From Aliiroseovarius subalbicans (GTDB lineage Bacteria; Pseudomonadota; Alphaproteobacteria; Rhodobacterales; Rhodobacteraceae), in the NCBI RefSeq assembly GCF_022678625.1, contig NZ_JALBYQ010000007.1:1-64000 (forward strand): DNA of 64,000 bases. The letters run 5' to 3'. Position numbers and translations under genes: made by a program. Under the pieces are notes generated by a model. That model had not been told where the DNA came from. It saw only the letters and a list, made by a program, of their open reading frames with translations, and searched no databases. This document shows positions 24,903-35,467 of the stretch, in pieces; within the stretch, counting starts at the first letter, position 1, and each line of letters opens with the position of its first letter.

Positions 24903-26051
24903 ATGACGATCCAGCAAACAGCCCCTGCAAATGGCGCATCAGTGCAGTCGCAGGAACTCAACGAACGGACCCAGGAAATGAAAACCTACAAGATCGCCTC
25001 CATTCCCGCCGATGGTATCGGCCCCGAAGTCATCGCCGCCGGGCACCAGGCGCTGGAAGCGTTGGCACGCCGTGACGGCGGTTTTGCGTTCGATGTTACC
25101 GAGTTCGATTGGAGTTCAGAGCGCTACAAGAAGACCGGGGCATTGATGCCAGAGGACGGCACCGAACAGCTGAAAAATTTCGACGCAATCTTTTTCGGTG
25201 CGGTTGGCGCGCCGGACGTGCCCGATCACGTGACGCTCTGGGGTCTGCGCCTGCCGATCTGCCAGGGCTTTGACCAATACGCCAACGTGCGCCCAACTAA
25301 GATCCTGCCGGGAATCTCCTCGCCGCTGGCCGGTGTTGGCCCGGGCGATCTTGACTGGGTGATCGTGCGCGAAAACTCAGAAGGCGAATATTCCGGCGTA
25401 GGCGGTCGCGCCCATCGGGGAATGCCGGAGGAAGTGGCGACTGAAGTGTCGATCTTCACCCGCGTCGGCGTAGAGCGGATCATGCGCTATGCCTTCAAAC
25501 TGGCACAGTCGCGCTCTCGCAAATTCCTGACTGTCGTGACCAAGTCGAACGCACAGCGCCACGGCATGGTGATGTGGGACGAAATTGCGCTGGAAGTATC
25601 CAAGGATTTCCCGGATGTGACTTGGGACAAAATGCTGGTCGACGCCATGACCGTTCGCATGGTTAAGAACCCGAAATCGCTCGACACGATTGTGGCCACC
25701 AACCTGCACGCAGATATTCTGTCTGATCTTGCCGGCGCGTTGGCGGGGTCTCTCGGCGTTGCGCCCACCGGCAACATTGACCCCGAGCGCCGCTATCCGT
25801 CAATGTTCGAACCAATCCACGGTTCGGCCTTCGACATAACCGGCAAGGGGATCGCCAATCCAGTTGCCACCTTCTGGACCGCAAGCCAGATGCTGGAGCA
25901 TCTGGGCGAGACCGCTGCGGCGGAACGTCTGATGCGCGCCGTGGAAAAGGTGTGCGCCGAAGGCATCATGACCCCGGATGTGGGCGGCACAGCGACCACT
26001 CAGGACGTCACTGATGCGGTCTGCGACGCGATCCGCGGCGAGAATATCTGA
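24903..26051 (+). CDS. Tartrate dehydrogenase/decarboxylase-like enzyme
   Basis: A decarboxylating dehydrogenase of 382 residues in the isocitrate/isopropylmalate/tartrate dehydrogenase family: ADGIGPEV near residue 36, RENSEGEYSGVGGR, and the conserved NLHADILSDLAGALAGSLG. The tartrate dehydrogenase group (TtuC) acts on L-tartrate, meso-tartrate (to D-glycerate and CO2) and D-malate (to pyruvate), using NAD, Mn(II) and K(I). The downstream glycerate kinase fits glycerate as the product. GGAGGAG just before ATG 24903 fixes the start, although a 25-residue N-terminal extension precedes the family start. D-malate or isopropylmalate activity cannot be excluded. Confidence 0.82.
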   Translation: MTIQQTAPANGASVQSQELNERTQEMKTYKIASIPADGIGPEVIAAGHQALEALARRDGGFAFDVTEFDWSSERYKKTGALMPEDGTEQLKNFDAIFFGAVGAPDVPDHVTLWGLRLPICQGFDQYANVRPTKILPGISSPLAGVGPGDLDWVIVRENSEGEYSGVGGRAHRGMPEEVATEVSIFTRVGVERIMRYAFKLAQSRSRKFLTVVTKSNAQRHGMVMWDEIALEVSKDFPDVTWDKMLVDAMTVRMVKNPKSLDTIVATNLHADILSDLAGALAGSLGVAPTGNIDPERRYPSMFEPIHGSAFDITGKGIANPVATFWTASQMLEHLGETAAAERLMRAVEKVCAEGIMTPDVGGTATTQDVTDAVCDAIRGENI

Positions 26052-26061
26052 GGACAGCCAA

Positions 26062-27318
26062 ATGACCGAGGACGATGTAAAGGCGCTGCTGCGCCGCATG
26101 ATGACGGCTGCCATCGCGGCAGCTGACCCGGCGACGGTTCTGGCACGGCACCTGCCTGAAAAGCCCACGAGTCGCTGCATCGTCATCGGCGCGGGCAAGT
26201 CTGCCGCGGCTATGGCGCGTGCCCTGGAGAAGGCCTGGCCCGATGTCGAGCTTTCGGGCGTCGTCGTAACCCGCTTTGGCCACGCGGTCCCCACCGATCG
26301 CATTTCGGTGCGAGAAGCCTCCCATCCCGTACCCGATGCGGCAGGCTTGGAAGCGGCACGCGACATTCTTCAAACGGCAAAAGCCGCCAGAAAGGGCGAT
26401 CTCGTGATTGCGCTAATCTCGGGCGGCGGATCGGCGCTGATGCCTATGCCGACACCGCCGCTGACCTTGGAAGAGAAGATCACGGTCAACAAGCTGCTGC
26501 TGAAATCCGGCCTGACCATCGACGATATGAACCGCGTTCGGCGCAGGCTGTCGAAGATCAAGGGTGGCGGGTTGGCTCAGGCCGCAAGTCCAGCGAGATT
26601 GGTGACTCTTGCGATCTCCGATGTCCCTGGCGACGATCCTGCGGCTGTTGCGTCTGGACCGACTGTGCCTGACCCCACTTCGGGCGACGACCTCTCGCAG
26701 CTGGTCGACCGGCTTGGCCCGGACCTGCCGTTGACTGCGCGTGAAATCCTTTTAGCTAAAGCCGAGAAAACCACTGATTTCGAGGTCGATTTCAGGATGA
26801 TCGCGACACCGCAGATGTCGCTGGAGGCCGCAGCGACGGTGGCGCGAGAGGCTGGAGTGACGCCGGTTCTGCTGGGGGACGCCTTGGAAGGCGAGGCGCG
26901 CGAGTTGGGCATTGCCATGGCGGGCATCGCGAAATCTGTTGCCCGTCACGCTGCGCCAGCGCGTGCCCCGGTGGCCTTGCTGTCAGGGGGTGAGACAACC
27001 GTGTCCATTGGCGATACTTCCTCGGGGCGCGGCGGACGGAACACCGAGTTCCTGCTGAGCCTCGCGATTGCCCTGAACGGCCATCCCGGCATTCACGCCC
27101 TGGCGGTGGACACCGACGGAATCGACGGCACCGAAGATGCCGCTGGTGCTGTGATCGGCCCAGACTTTCTGGAGCGCGCGCAAACAAAAGGCCTGGATGG
27201 CACTGTCAATCTGAGGAACCACGACAGCTATTCGCTGTTCGAGGCCACTGGTGACCTGATTCGCACCGGGCCGACCCTAACCAATGTGAATGATTTCCGC
27301 GCCGTCGTGGTGCTTTGA
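26062..27318 (+). CDS. Glycerate 2-kinase (MOFRL family, TtuD/GckA-like)
   Basis: A 418-residue protein with IVIGAGKSAAAMARALE, ALISGGGSALMPMPTPP and, near the C terminus, SGGETTVSI...GRGGRNTEF and AVDTDGIDGTEDAAGA, the pattern of type II glycerate kinases once annotated as hydroxypyruvate reductase (TtuD). It phosphorylates D-glycerate to 2-phosphoglycerate. It follows the dehydrogenase by 10 bp and precedes pyruvate kinase and enolase, which would consume its product. ATG at 26062 is the first in-frame start after the upstream stop. Confidence 0.88.
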   Translation: MTEDDVKALLRRMMTAAIAAADPATVLARHLPEKPTSRCIVIGAGKSAAAMARALEKAWPDVELSGVVVTRFGHAVPTDRISVREASHPVPDAAGLEAARDILQTAKAARKGDLVIALISGGGSALMPMPTPPLTLEEKITVNKLLLKSGLTIDDMNRVRRRLSKIKGGGLAQAASPARLVTLAISDVPGDDPAAVASGPTVPDPTSGDDLSQLVDRLGPDLPLTAREILLAKAEKTTDFEVDFRMIATPQMSLEAAATVAREAGVTPVLLGDALEGEARELGIAMAGIAKSVARHAAPARAPVALLSGGETTVSIGDTSSGRGGRNTEFLLSLAIALNGHPGIHALAVDTDGIDGTEDAAGAVIGPDFLERAQTKGLDGTVNLRNHDSYSLFEATGDLIRTGPTLTNVNDFRAVVVL

Positions 27319-27349
27319 CGCCTGCTCAGGCCTAACCGAAGGACATCCC

Positions 27350-28762
27350 ATGATCCGCGAAAGACGCGCCAAGATCGTTGCAACTGTTGGGCCAGCCAGC
27401 GCCTCGCCGTTCATGTTGCGCAGCCTGTTCAACAAGGGGGTTGATACCTTCCGGCTGAATTTCAGCCATGGCGAACATGACATTCATGCGACCACCATCG
27501 CAGCAATCCGGGCTTTGGAAAGCGAGGTCGGCGTGCCGATTGGGATCCTTCAGGATTTGCAGGGACCGAAGATCAGACTTGGGCGAATTGCCGGTGGCGC
27601 TCGTATTCTCGACCGACATGAGAAGGTATGCTTTCTACCGGTTGAAACGGCCAAAGACGATACATGTCTGCCTTTGCCTCACCGTGAGATATTCGCGGCT
27701 ATTGAGCTGGGCCATCGGGTGTTCATCGACGATGGGCGCGTGCGACTTAGAATTACCGACAAGCAGGCGGGCAAACTTGAGGCCGAAGTCATCGAAGGCG
27801 GCAAGGTCAGCGACCGCAAAGGGGTCAACCTGCCCGACTGCGTGCTCGACTTGCCGGTGCTAACCGAAAAGGACCGAGCAGATCTTGAGTTCGGCCTTGC
27901 CCACGGCGTCGACTGGGTGGCGCTGTCTTTCGTGCAGAAATCCTCCGATCTCGATGAAATCGCCCGGATCATCGACGGCCGGGCTGGTCTGATCTCGAAG
28001 ATCGAGAAGCCATCCGCGCTCGACGGCATCGACGCGATCATCAACCGGTCCGATGCCATCATGATTGCCCGTGGCGACCTCGGCGTGGAAATCCCGCCCG
28101 AAGACGTGCCCGCGCGGCAAAAGGAAATCATCGCGCTGTGCCGCCGCGCCTGCCGCCCGGTGATCGTGGCCACGCAAATGCTGGAATCCATGACAGCCTC
28201 CCCCGCGCCCACCCGCGCCGAAGCGTCAGACGTCGCCACCGCAATCTATGATGGTGCCGATGCCGTGATGTTGTCGGCGGAGAGCGCGACCGGAGCCTAT
28301 CCGTCTGAGGCCGTCGAGGTGATGGACCGGATTATCCGATCAACCGAAAGTCATGCGTTTTACACCAAGGCGATGACAGCTTCGCGCGAGCCATCACAGA
28401 CGGATGCCGATGCCATTGCCGATACTGGTGCAACGCTCGCATGCGCACTGCACGCAAAGTGCATCATGGCCTATTCCATGTCAGGGTTGACAGGCCTGCG
28501 CATTGCGGCACGACGTCCAAAACTGCCTTTGATCGTGATGACTCGCGACCAATCCGTATCGCGCCGAATGGCTTTGGTCTGGGGCGCCCGCTCGGTTCTG
28601 GAGGCGACAGCGGAGGACTATGACAGCATGGTCGAAACAGCCAGGTCGGAATGCCAGCGCCTTCTGGCACCGAATGTCGGGGACAAGATGGTGGTCTTGT
28701 CAGGTGTCCCTTTCGGGCAAGTGGGAAGCACCAACAACATCCGTGTCGCGACCTTCCGCTGA
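27350..28762 (+). CDS. pyk: Pyruvate kinase
   Basis: A 470-residue pyruvate kinase with the N-terminal RRAKIVATVGPAS, the NFSHG substrate site, GILQDLQGPKIRLGR, the catalytic and metal region (KIEKPSA, MIARGDLGVEIP) and TQMLESM. It makes pyruvate and ATP from PEP. Within this operon it takes the PEP formed by enolase. ATG at 27350 with GAAGGA upstream is the start. It is likely a plasmid-borne second copy beside a chromosomal enzyme, which I cannot see. Confidence 0.95.
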   Translation: MIRERRAKIVATVGPASASPFMLRSLFNKGVDTFRLNFSHGEHDIHATTIAAIRALESEVGVPIGILQDLQGPKIRLGRIAGGARILDRHEKVCFLPVETAKDDTCLPLPHREIFAAIELGHRVFIDDGRVRLRITDKQAGKLEAEVIEGGKVSDRKGVNLPDCVLDLPVLTEKDRADLEFGLAHGVDWVALSFVQKSSDLDEIARIIDGRAGLISKIEKPSALDGIDAIINRSDAIMIARGDLGVEIPPEDVPARQKEIIALCRRACRPVIVATQMLESMTASPAPTRAEASDVATAIYDGADAVMLSAESATGAYPSEAVEVMDRIIRSTESHAFYTKAMTASREPSQTDADAIADTGATLACALHAKCIMAYSMSGLTGLRIAARRPKLPLIVMTRDQSVSRRMALVWGARSVLEATAEDYDSMVETARSECQRLLAPNVGDKMVVLSGVPFGQVGSTNNIRVATFR

Positions 28763-28781
28763 TCAAAATGAACAAGGCTGA

Positions 28782-30065
<1,284 letters not shown>

Positions 30066-30281
30066 GGCCAACTTAAGGCAATTGTATATTTGACAAACCT
30101 GTGTCGTGAGTGTCCGTCGTCGGGGTAAACTGACTCAAAGGACGTACAGGCTCCAAATAGAAAGCCAAGGTTGTCGATGCTTGTCCCGGTGTTTGGGACG
30201 AACTCTTCATATCTCAAATAGGTACTTCTCAAAATTCGATAGCAGCGAAAGTCTGCTTCCCGCCCTTGCCGGAGGGAAAAT

Positions 30282-31262
30282 TCACTCCATGACCAGCAAC
30301 TCAGCAATGCCTCGTAGGCCATCTGACCGCCCTAATTGCACGATCACATCAATCGACTTACTGATGTAAGTCTGTACCTCGGCGAAGGTCAGCGGTGTCC
30401 CGGCCTGCAGGACCATGATCGCCAGCCGATCAATGGCCAGCTCTGCGGTTTCTGCGTGGATTGTCGAAACCGACCCGCCATGCCCTGTGTTGATCGCCTC
30501 AAGATAAGTAAGCGCCTCCGGCCCTCTCAACTCGCCCACCACGATCCGATCCGGTCGCATCCTCAATGAGGCTTGCAGCAACGCGCCAGCCGAGCGGGGG
30601 CTGTCCTTTACCCGATCCGCAAGCAGGCAAACAGTATTCGGCTGATGCGGGAACAACTCGAAAGCATCTTCAATGGTAATGAGCCGCTCGGCATCCGGAA
30701 CATGAGTCAGAAGGTGGCGCGCAAATGTGGTTTTGCCTGTCGATGTCCCACCGCTCACGAGGATGTTGAGGCGGTTTTCAACCAGTTGCCCAAGTGCGCC
30801 AGGAAGATCGGTTTCGGCTTGCTTCGCGATCGCCTTCAGTTTCTCGGCACGGATATCGGACAGGGAGACCGCTTTGCCCTGCAAGTAGGCAGGCTCATAG
30901 GCTCGAATGTCAGTCTCTCCAAAGAGCCGGACAGTGATCGCCGCGCCTTGCTCCACAGCAGGAGATACCACGACCTGCACCCGCAATGGACGTCCGCGGA
31001 ATTCCACTTTGCCGGACACAAGCGGGTTCTTTTCCGAGACCTTGGCCTTGGCGTCACCGACGATGGTTGTGCCGAGATTGATTGCATCAGTTGGATCAAC
31101 GACTTGATCGGCAAGTTCCATGGCGACGGACGCACGGCGTTCGATCCACAACCGGCCATCGGGATTTATGGCCAGTTCAATGACGTCGTCATCGGTCAGC
31201 CAGCGCTTGAAAGGCGCGAGGTAGCGTTCAAGGTAGGAAGTGGGTAGGGGCGTCTCATTCAA
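30282..31262 (-). CDS. virB11: VirB11 traffic ATPase
   Basis: A 326-residue AAA-type ATPase with Walker A SGGTSTGKTTFA near 170-181, the Asp box TIEDAFEL, Walker B RMRPDRIVVGELRG, and the His box NTGHGGSVSTIHA. VirB11 is a hexameric cytoplasmic ATPase that powers pilus assembly and DNA transfer. It is the last gene of the virB operon and overlaps virB10 by 4 bases. The 216 bp between it and enolase hold nothing I can identify. Confidence 0.95.
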   Translation of the reverse strand: MNETPLPTSYLERYLAPFKRWLTDDDVIELAINPDGRLWIERRASVAMELADQVVDPTDAINLGTTIVGDAKAKVSEKNPLVSGKVEFRGRPLRVQVVVSPAVEQGAAITVRLFGETDIRAYEPAYLQGKAVSLSDIRAEKLKAIAKQAETDLPGALGQLVENRLNILVSGGTSTGKTTFARHLLTHVPDAERLITIEDAFELFPHQPNTVCLLADRVKDSPRSAGALLQASLRMRPDRIVVGELRGPEALTYLEAINTGHGGSVSTIHAETAELAIDRLAIMVLQAGTPLTFAEVQTYISKSIDVIVQLGRSDGLRGIAELLVME

Positions 31263-32671
31263 TAAACTACGACGTCCCTGTCCACGAGAACGGTCACGCT
31301 GGCGCCCTGGTCAACATAGATCGTCGGCGCCAAGGAGACTTGATCCGCGATGACCGAACTGGTGGCATCCGACAGGTCGGAACCGATATTCGCGAGCACA
31401 TCTGCGGCAGTCTCATCCTGAACCCGTTCTGCGGCCACAGACGGTGCGGCACCGATGATCGAGATCAGGGCGGCCCCGCCAAAGCGTTCAAGGAACTTGG
31501 TGTCGACCAGTCCGGTCAAACCGGATCGACCAAGCTGATCCCCACCGACCGCCGAGATATCGATTGAGGTTCCATCGGGTGTGAGGATGCGGGTCCAGAG
31601 GATCAGGATGCGTTTCTGGTTCACCTCGATGCCGGAGCGATATTGGCCGAAGAGGCGTGATCCACGCGGGATTAGAATCCGATCTCCGGAAAACGCTGGC
31701 ACGGGTTCGGAGACCACCGCGACGACATTGCCCGGCAAGTCGCTGTTGATCGCTGTCTGCAGCGCGGCCTGGATCACTGATCCTTGCGCGAGGGTGCGGT
31801 CCGGGAATTCCATACGGGAGGCTTCCTCAACCTCAAGCGGCCGGGCGGCGGTTTGCAGATAGGCTTCGTTTTCGGAGAGCGGGGTGCCTTGTCCGGCTGG
31901 TGTTGCCCCCGGCGTTCCCGGTGAAGCAGCTGTAGCGCCGTGACCATCGGCATAGACAATAGCGGGTGACCTGATTTGCGCGGTGAGGAGTTCCGCCGCC
32001 GCGCGCTTGGCTTCCCGTTGTCGCTGTTCTTCTTCCTGCCGACGACGTTCCTCGAGAAGACGCTGATCGGCAATGAGGGCACCCTGATGCAACTCGGCCT
32101 CGAGCGCTTCCCGCTGCGCGCGTTCCGCATCGAGCAGGCTTTGCAGACTGCTCATGCGGGATGCGTTTTCCCGCTCCAAGGCTGTCAGCTCACGCTCCCT
32201 TTCTGCGATCTGCTCTTCGAGCGCTTTGGTTTGGGCATCAAACGCATCGCGCAGATCACCAACGGCGGCTTGGATTTCCGCATTGCGCTCGGATTGGCTG
32301 GCGGCGAGGGCCTCGCGCAGTCGGGCCAGTTCGTCGAGCACTTCGCGGCTCGGTTCCGGGGCAGGGGTGGCCGGCACGTCCAGCGCCTCTTCAACCGCGA
32401 TCAGCGCGTCATTGACCCGCCGATCGGTTTCATCTGGGGGGAATTCCAGACGTCCGCCGCCGGGCCGTCCATCCTGGAATGGCGTGACTTCGGATGTCTC
32501 GAGCGGTGTGGTGCCGACTTGGGCGCTGGTAGCGAGCCAGTAGGCCACACCAGCGCCGCCGAGCCCTATTGCTATCGCGAAGGCACCCACACCAATGCCG
32601 CCCGCGCGGGGCTTTGTCTTGCCGTCCTTGAACGTGTCGAGGCGTTCCTGCAGATCGGGATCATCAGCCAT
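31259..32671 (-). CDS. virB10: VirB10 T4SS channel protein
   Basis: A 470-residue protein with a short cytoplasmic N terminus, one membrane helix (about 25-45), a proline- and coiled-coil-rich periplasmic stretch (RELTALERENASRMSSLQS and an EERRRQEEEQRQRE run), and the VirB10 C-terminal beta-barrel with IPRGSRLFGQYRSG and ILWTRILTPDG. VirB10 spans both membranes and gates the channel. The gene overlaps virB11 and follows virB9 by 2 bases. The coiled-coil linker is longer than in Ti VirB10. Confidence 0.95.
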   Translation of the reverse strand: MADDPDLQERLDTFKDGKTKPRAGGIGVGAFAIAIGLGGAGVAYWLATSAQVGTTPLETSEVTPFQDGRPGGGRLEFPPDETDRRVNDALIAVEEALDVPATPAPEPSREVLDELARLREALAASQSERNAEIQAAVGDLRDAFDAQTKALEEQIAERERELTALERENASRMSSLQSLLDAERAQREALEAELHQGALIADQRLLEERRRQEEEQRQREAKRAAAELLTAQIRSPAIVYADGHGATAASPGTPGATPAGQGTPLSENEAYLQTAARPLEVEEASRMEFPDRTLAQGSVIQAALQTAINSDLPGNVVAVVSEPVPAFSGDRILIPRGSRLFGQYRSGIEVNQKRILILWTRILTPDGTSIDISAVGGDQLGRSGLTGLVDTKFLERFGGAALISIIGAAPSVAAERVQDETAADVLANIGSDLSDATSSVIADQVSLAPTIYVDQGASVTVLVDRDVVVY

Positions 32672-32673
32672 GG

Positions 32674-33393
32674 TTAGTTGCTCACATAGATGGCGGTGCG
32701 ATCCCGCGCGACGCAGAGCGCCTCGTCATCGATCCGCAGAGTCCAATAGTCATTCACACCGAGCACGCGGACTGTGTTGCCATCCTGGGTCCAGTTGACA
32801 GTGCGTTCACGACCCGCGTCGTCAGCCTTGAATATCGCGGGCTGGCGACCGTTTTCGGGGAAGGTGAAATAGGTGTAGCGCCCATCGTCATAGACCGTTG
32901 CCGGGCGGAAATCGCTTTCGCCGGAGACGAGATAAGAGTAGTTGCGCGGCGCCTCAAAGCCCTTGGGTGTGTTTGTCCGTGCCCGGCGCGCATCCTCCGG
33001 ATAGCGAAACCGTACCTCGAAGAACATGCCCGTCCGGTTCGGGATCGAGCCTTCGCGCAGATGGAAAGAATAGCTCCGCCGATTGGTGATCACCGTCATG
33101 TTGGTGGAGGCCCCTTCAACATGGGGCTTGATGGTGAGCACGTTGCCAAGTTCAGGGATTGGATCAACCTGGAAGCTTTCCGTGTCACCGACGATCACAG
33201 CTTCGAACCGCTCGCCACGCCCGAAATGGATCGTGGTCGAATGGCGCAAATCGGTCTCGATGCGGAACACCTGGTTTTCGTTGTAGACGGCGTAGCGGAT
33301 GCGAACATCAAGCGGACCGCCTGTGGGCGTGGCCTCGGCGAGGGCGGTGGCTGGCAAGGCAAGTGCCAGCAAGAGAAGGGGCAGCAGATTCAT
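32674..33393 (-). CDS. virB9: VirB9 outer-membrane-associated T4SS protein
   Basis: A 239-residue secreted protein with a signal peptide (MNLLPLLLLALALPATALAEA), an N-terminal beta domain and the VirB9 C-terminal domain (PRNYSYLVSGESDFRPATVY, YTYFTFPENGRQPAIF). It forms the outer-membrane core with the VirB7 lipoprotein and VirB10. It sits between virB8 and virB10 with only 2-bp gaps. Confidence 0.93.
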   Translation of the reverse strand: MNLLPLLLLALALPATALAEATPTGGPLDVRIRYAVYNENQVFRIETDLRHSTTIHFGRGERFEAVIVGDTESFQVDPIPELGNVLTIKPHVEGASTNMTVITNRRSYSFHLREGSIPNRTGMFFEVRFRYPEDARRARTNTPKGFEAPRNYSYLVSGESDFRPATVYDDGRYTYFTFPENGRQPAIFKADDAGRERTVNWTQDGNTVRVLGVNDYWTLRIDDEALCVARDRTAIYVSN

Positions 33394-33395
33394 GA

Positions 33396-34052
33396 TCAGT
33401 TCTCGAGAGTTTCGGCATCGACGCGGTAGGAGGTGACGACAAAGCCAAGGGGGTTGGCCCAGACATCCTGCAGGCGCTGGCGGGTTTCCGGGCGGAATTC
33501 ATAGGCGAGGGTGGCGACATAGGGCCGGGTCACGGTGCGCGTGTCGCGCTCACGTCGGAGCGTTCGGGTGAAGCGGACCTGGGCGACGCCCGGTTCGATC
33601 TGGTTCACCGAGCGGATGACCACGTCGATCTTGGCCTCGCGGCCATAGACGGTGATCGGGTAATCCTCGTTGGTCGAGGACCAGAGATCGCGCAGGGTGC
33701 GGGCGGCATCGCCTTCGGAACGGTCAAGCACCGAGTTGATGCGTTGCTCACCATCGGTGAGATCATAGGTCTCACGGTCATCAACATAGGCGACAAGATT
33801 GGCCTGGATGATGGCGTCGCTTTCATCGAGGGTGAGGGCGGCGACTTGCGATACGCGATCCATCTCGCCGGTTTCCTTGTCGACGACGACGACAAAGGTC
33901 TCGACGGATTTGAGCGGGAAGAGTGAGACAGCGCCGAGAAACCCGGCCAGCCCGACGACCACGCCTGCCGCTGCCACGAAATACGCAAATCGCTCACGCC
34001 GCCTTGGCCCATAGATGAAATCCGCCTCGAAGGCGTCACGTGCTTTGCTCAT
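33396..34052 (-). CDS. virB8: VirB8 inner-membrane T4SS assembly protein
   Basis: A 218-residue protein with a cytoplasmic N terminus, one membrane helix (FAYFVAAAGVVVGLAGFLGA at about 21-40) and a periplasmic NTF2-like domain containing ITVYGREAKIDVVIRSVN and VTRPYVATLAYEF. VirB8 is an assembly factor of the inner-membrane complex. It lies 3 bp after virB6 and 2 bp before virB9. Confidence 0.93.
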   Translation of the reverse strand: MSKARDAFEADFIYGPRRRERFAYFVAAAGVVVGLAGFLGAVSLFPLKSVETFVVVVDKETGEMDRVSQVAALTLDESDAIIQANLVAYVDDRETYDLTDGEQRINSVLDRSEGDAARTLRDLWSSTNEDYPITVYGREAKIDVVIRSVNQIEPGVAQVRFTRTLRRERDTRTVTRPYVATLAYEFRPETRQRLQDVWANPLGFVVTSYRVDAETLEN

Positions 34053-34055
34053 GGA

Positions 34056-35081
34056 TCAGGTGGCCTCGTTGGAACTGCGAAGGGATTTGGCGCGGGCAAG
34101 AACGGCGCCTGGGGTTTGGCGAATGACCTGGCCGGCCTTAACCACGCCATCGCTGGTGGCGCGTTGAAGTTCATGGGGTGTCTTGCCGGTGGCCATACGG
34201 GCGGCCCCACCGGTGCCGTATTCGCCCGCGTTCACGACGCCCTGCCGCGCGAGGCCCGTGAGACCGATGGCATTGGATGCGATGCCGACGACGCCGGTGA
34301 GATTCGAGGCGATGTAGGGCACCGAGGCCATGATGCCAGCACTCAGGATAAGGATGACGAGGAAGGGCAGGATCAGGCTGACCGTGGCCACGTTGTCGGG
34401 ATCGGCGGAGGACGCCCCTACGCTCTCGGCGATGGCGACGATGATGCCGGCGGCACCGGCTGCGGCCACTGGCATCAGGGCGTAGCCAATGGTGGCGCGC
34501 GACCAGGCCTCAAAGAGCGATTGGGTGGGTTTGAACAGTGAGGCCAGTATCATGAAGGGCGCGATGACAATCATCAGGGTGAAGACGATCTTGGCGAAGG
34601 CGATGATCCCGGCGGTGACAGCAGCAAAGATGGCTGACAGAACAAAGAAGATCGCACCCAGGACCGCGCCGAAGACCCAGCCCGCATTATCCCCGATCGC
34701 ATCGCCATAGGCGGTGATGCGATTGACCATGGAATCGAGGCTTTCATAGACGCCGGCTTCGTCGCCGGATGCCGTGAGAGATAGGATGCGGGCCCCGATG
34801 GCGTCTGGAACGTCCGTTGCGATCCCGTAGATGATGGAGAAATTGTCCCAACTCTGGGCGAATAGGCCGACCAGGGCTACTTTGATCCCAAAGGCAAACG
34901 CGCTTCCGAAATTCATGGGTCGTAACTGCATCACGACATTGACGCCGAGTAGTATCAGCAAGACGCCTGAACCGATGGAAATCACGTCGCCGATTTGGCC
35001 TGCGGCCTGGACAAACCCAGCTTCCGCGACGGAGTCGATGGCGTCATCCACCTCGCTGAGTATGTCGCGAATGATCCCCAT
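34056..35081 (-). CDS. virB6: VirB6 polytopic T4SS membrane protein
   Basis: A 341-residue protein with at least five hydrophobic segments (SIGSGVLLILLGVNVVMQL, AFGIKVALVGLF, VLGAIFFVLSAIFAAVTAG, VFTLMIVIAPFMILASLF and LILPFLVILILSAGIMASV), typical of VirB6/TrbL. VirB6 forms part of the inner-membrane pore that guides DNA. The ATG overlaps the preceding small gene's stop by one base, and virB8 follows. Confidence 0.92.
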   Translation of the reverse strand: MGIIRDILSEVDDAIDSVAEAGFVQAAGQIGDVISIGSGVLLILLGVNVVMQLRPMNFGSAFAFGIKVALVGLFAQSWDNFSIIYGIATDVPDAIGARILSLTASGDEAGVYESLDSMVNRITAYGDAIGDNAGWVFGAVLGAIFFVLSAIFAAVTAGIIAFAKIVFTLMIVIAPFMILASLFKPTQSLFEAWSRATIGYALMPVAAAGAAGIIVAIAESVGASSADPDNVATVSLILPFLVILILSAGIMASVPYIASNLTGVVGIASNAIGLTGLARQGVVNAGEYGTGGAARMATGKTPHELQRATSDGVVKAGQVIRQTPGAVLARAKSLRSSNEAT

Positions 35082-35467
35082 TACTCTGAGCAGACCTCTT
35101 GGAGCTCGGCTTCCAGAGCGCCGGCTTCTCCTCGCAGAGCGATAACATCGAAGGGGAGTTTTGGGTTGTCAGACGTCTGGAACCGTTCATGCGCAACGAT
35201 GGCGTCATCCCATGACACCGCATCGAACTGGCAGCCACAGTTGCGCGCCTCAATGGCCCTTTCCGCCGCGATGATACGGAGGATTTCTCGGTAGCCATTG
35301 CGGACAAGGGCGAAGGAATGCAGTTCGCGCGGCGGTCGCGGTGCCACACAGGGCAAGGCGGGTTCTTCAGGCTGAGCCATGGTTTCAAAGCTGCCGGAAG
35401 TCTGGGCGAAACCCGGGCCTGCGAAGGCCAGCAAAAGCCCAAGCGCGATATCGATACGTCGGATCAT
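35081..35467 (-). CDS. Secreted small T4SS-operon protein, unknown
   Basis: A 128-residue protein with a signal peptide (MIRRIDIALGLLLAFAGPGFAQ) and four cysteines, two in an NCGCQ motif, suggesting periplasmic disulfides. I do not recognise the family. It lies between virB5 and virB6, the position often occupied by entry-exclusion proteins in VirB-type systems, but it lacks a lipobox, so exclusion is only a possibility. Overlaps on both sides show it belongs to the operon. Confidence 0.7.
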   Translation of the reverse strand: MIRRIDIALGLLLAFAGPGFAQTSGSFETMAQPEEPALPCVAPRPPRELHSFALVRNGYREILRIIAAERAIEARNCGCQFDAVSWDDAIVAHERFQTSDNPKLPFDVIALRGEAGALEAELQEVCSE

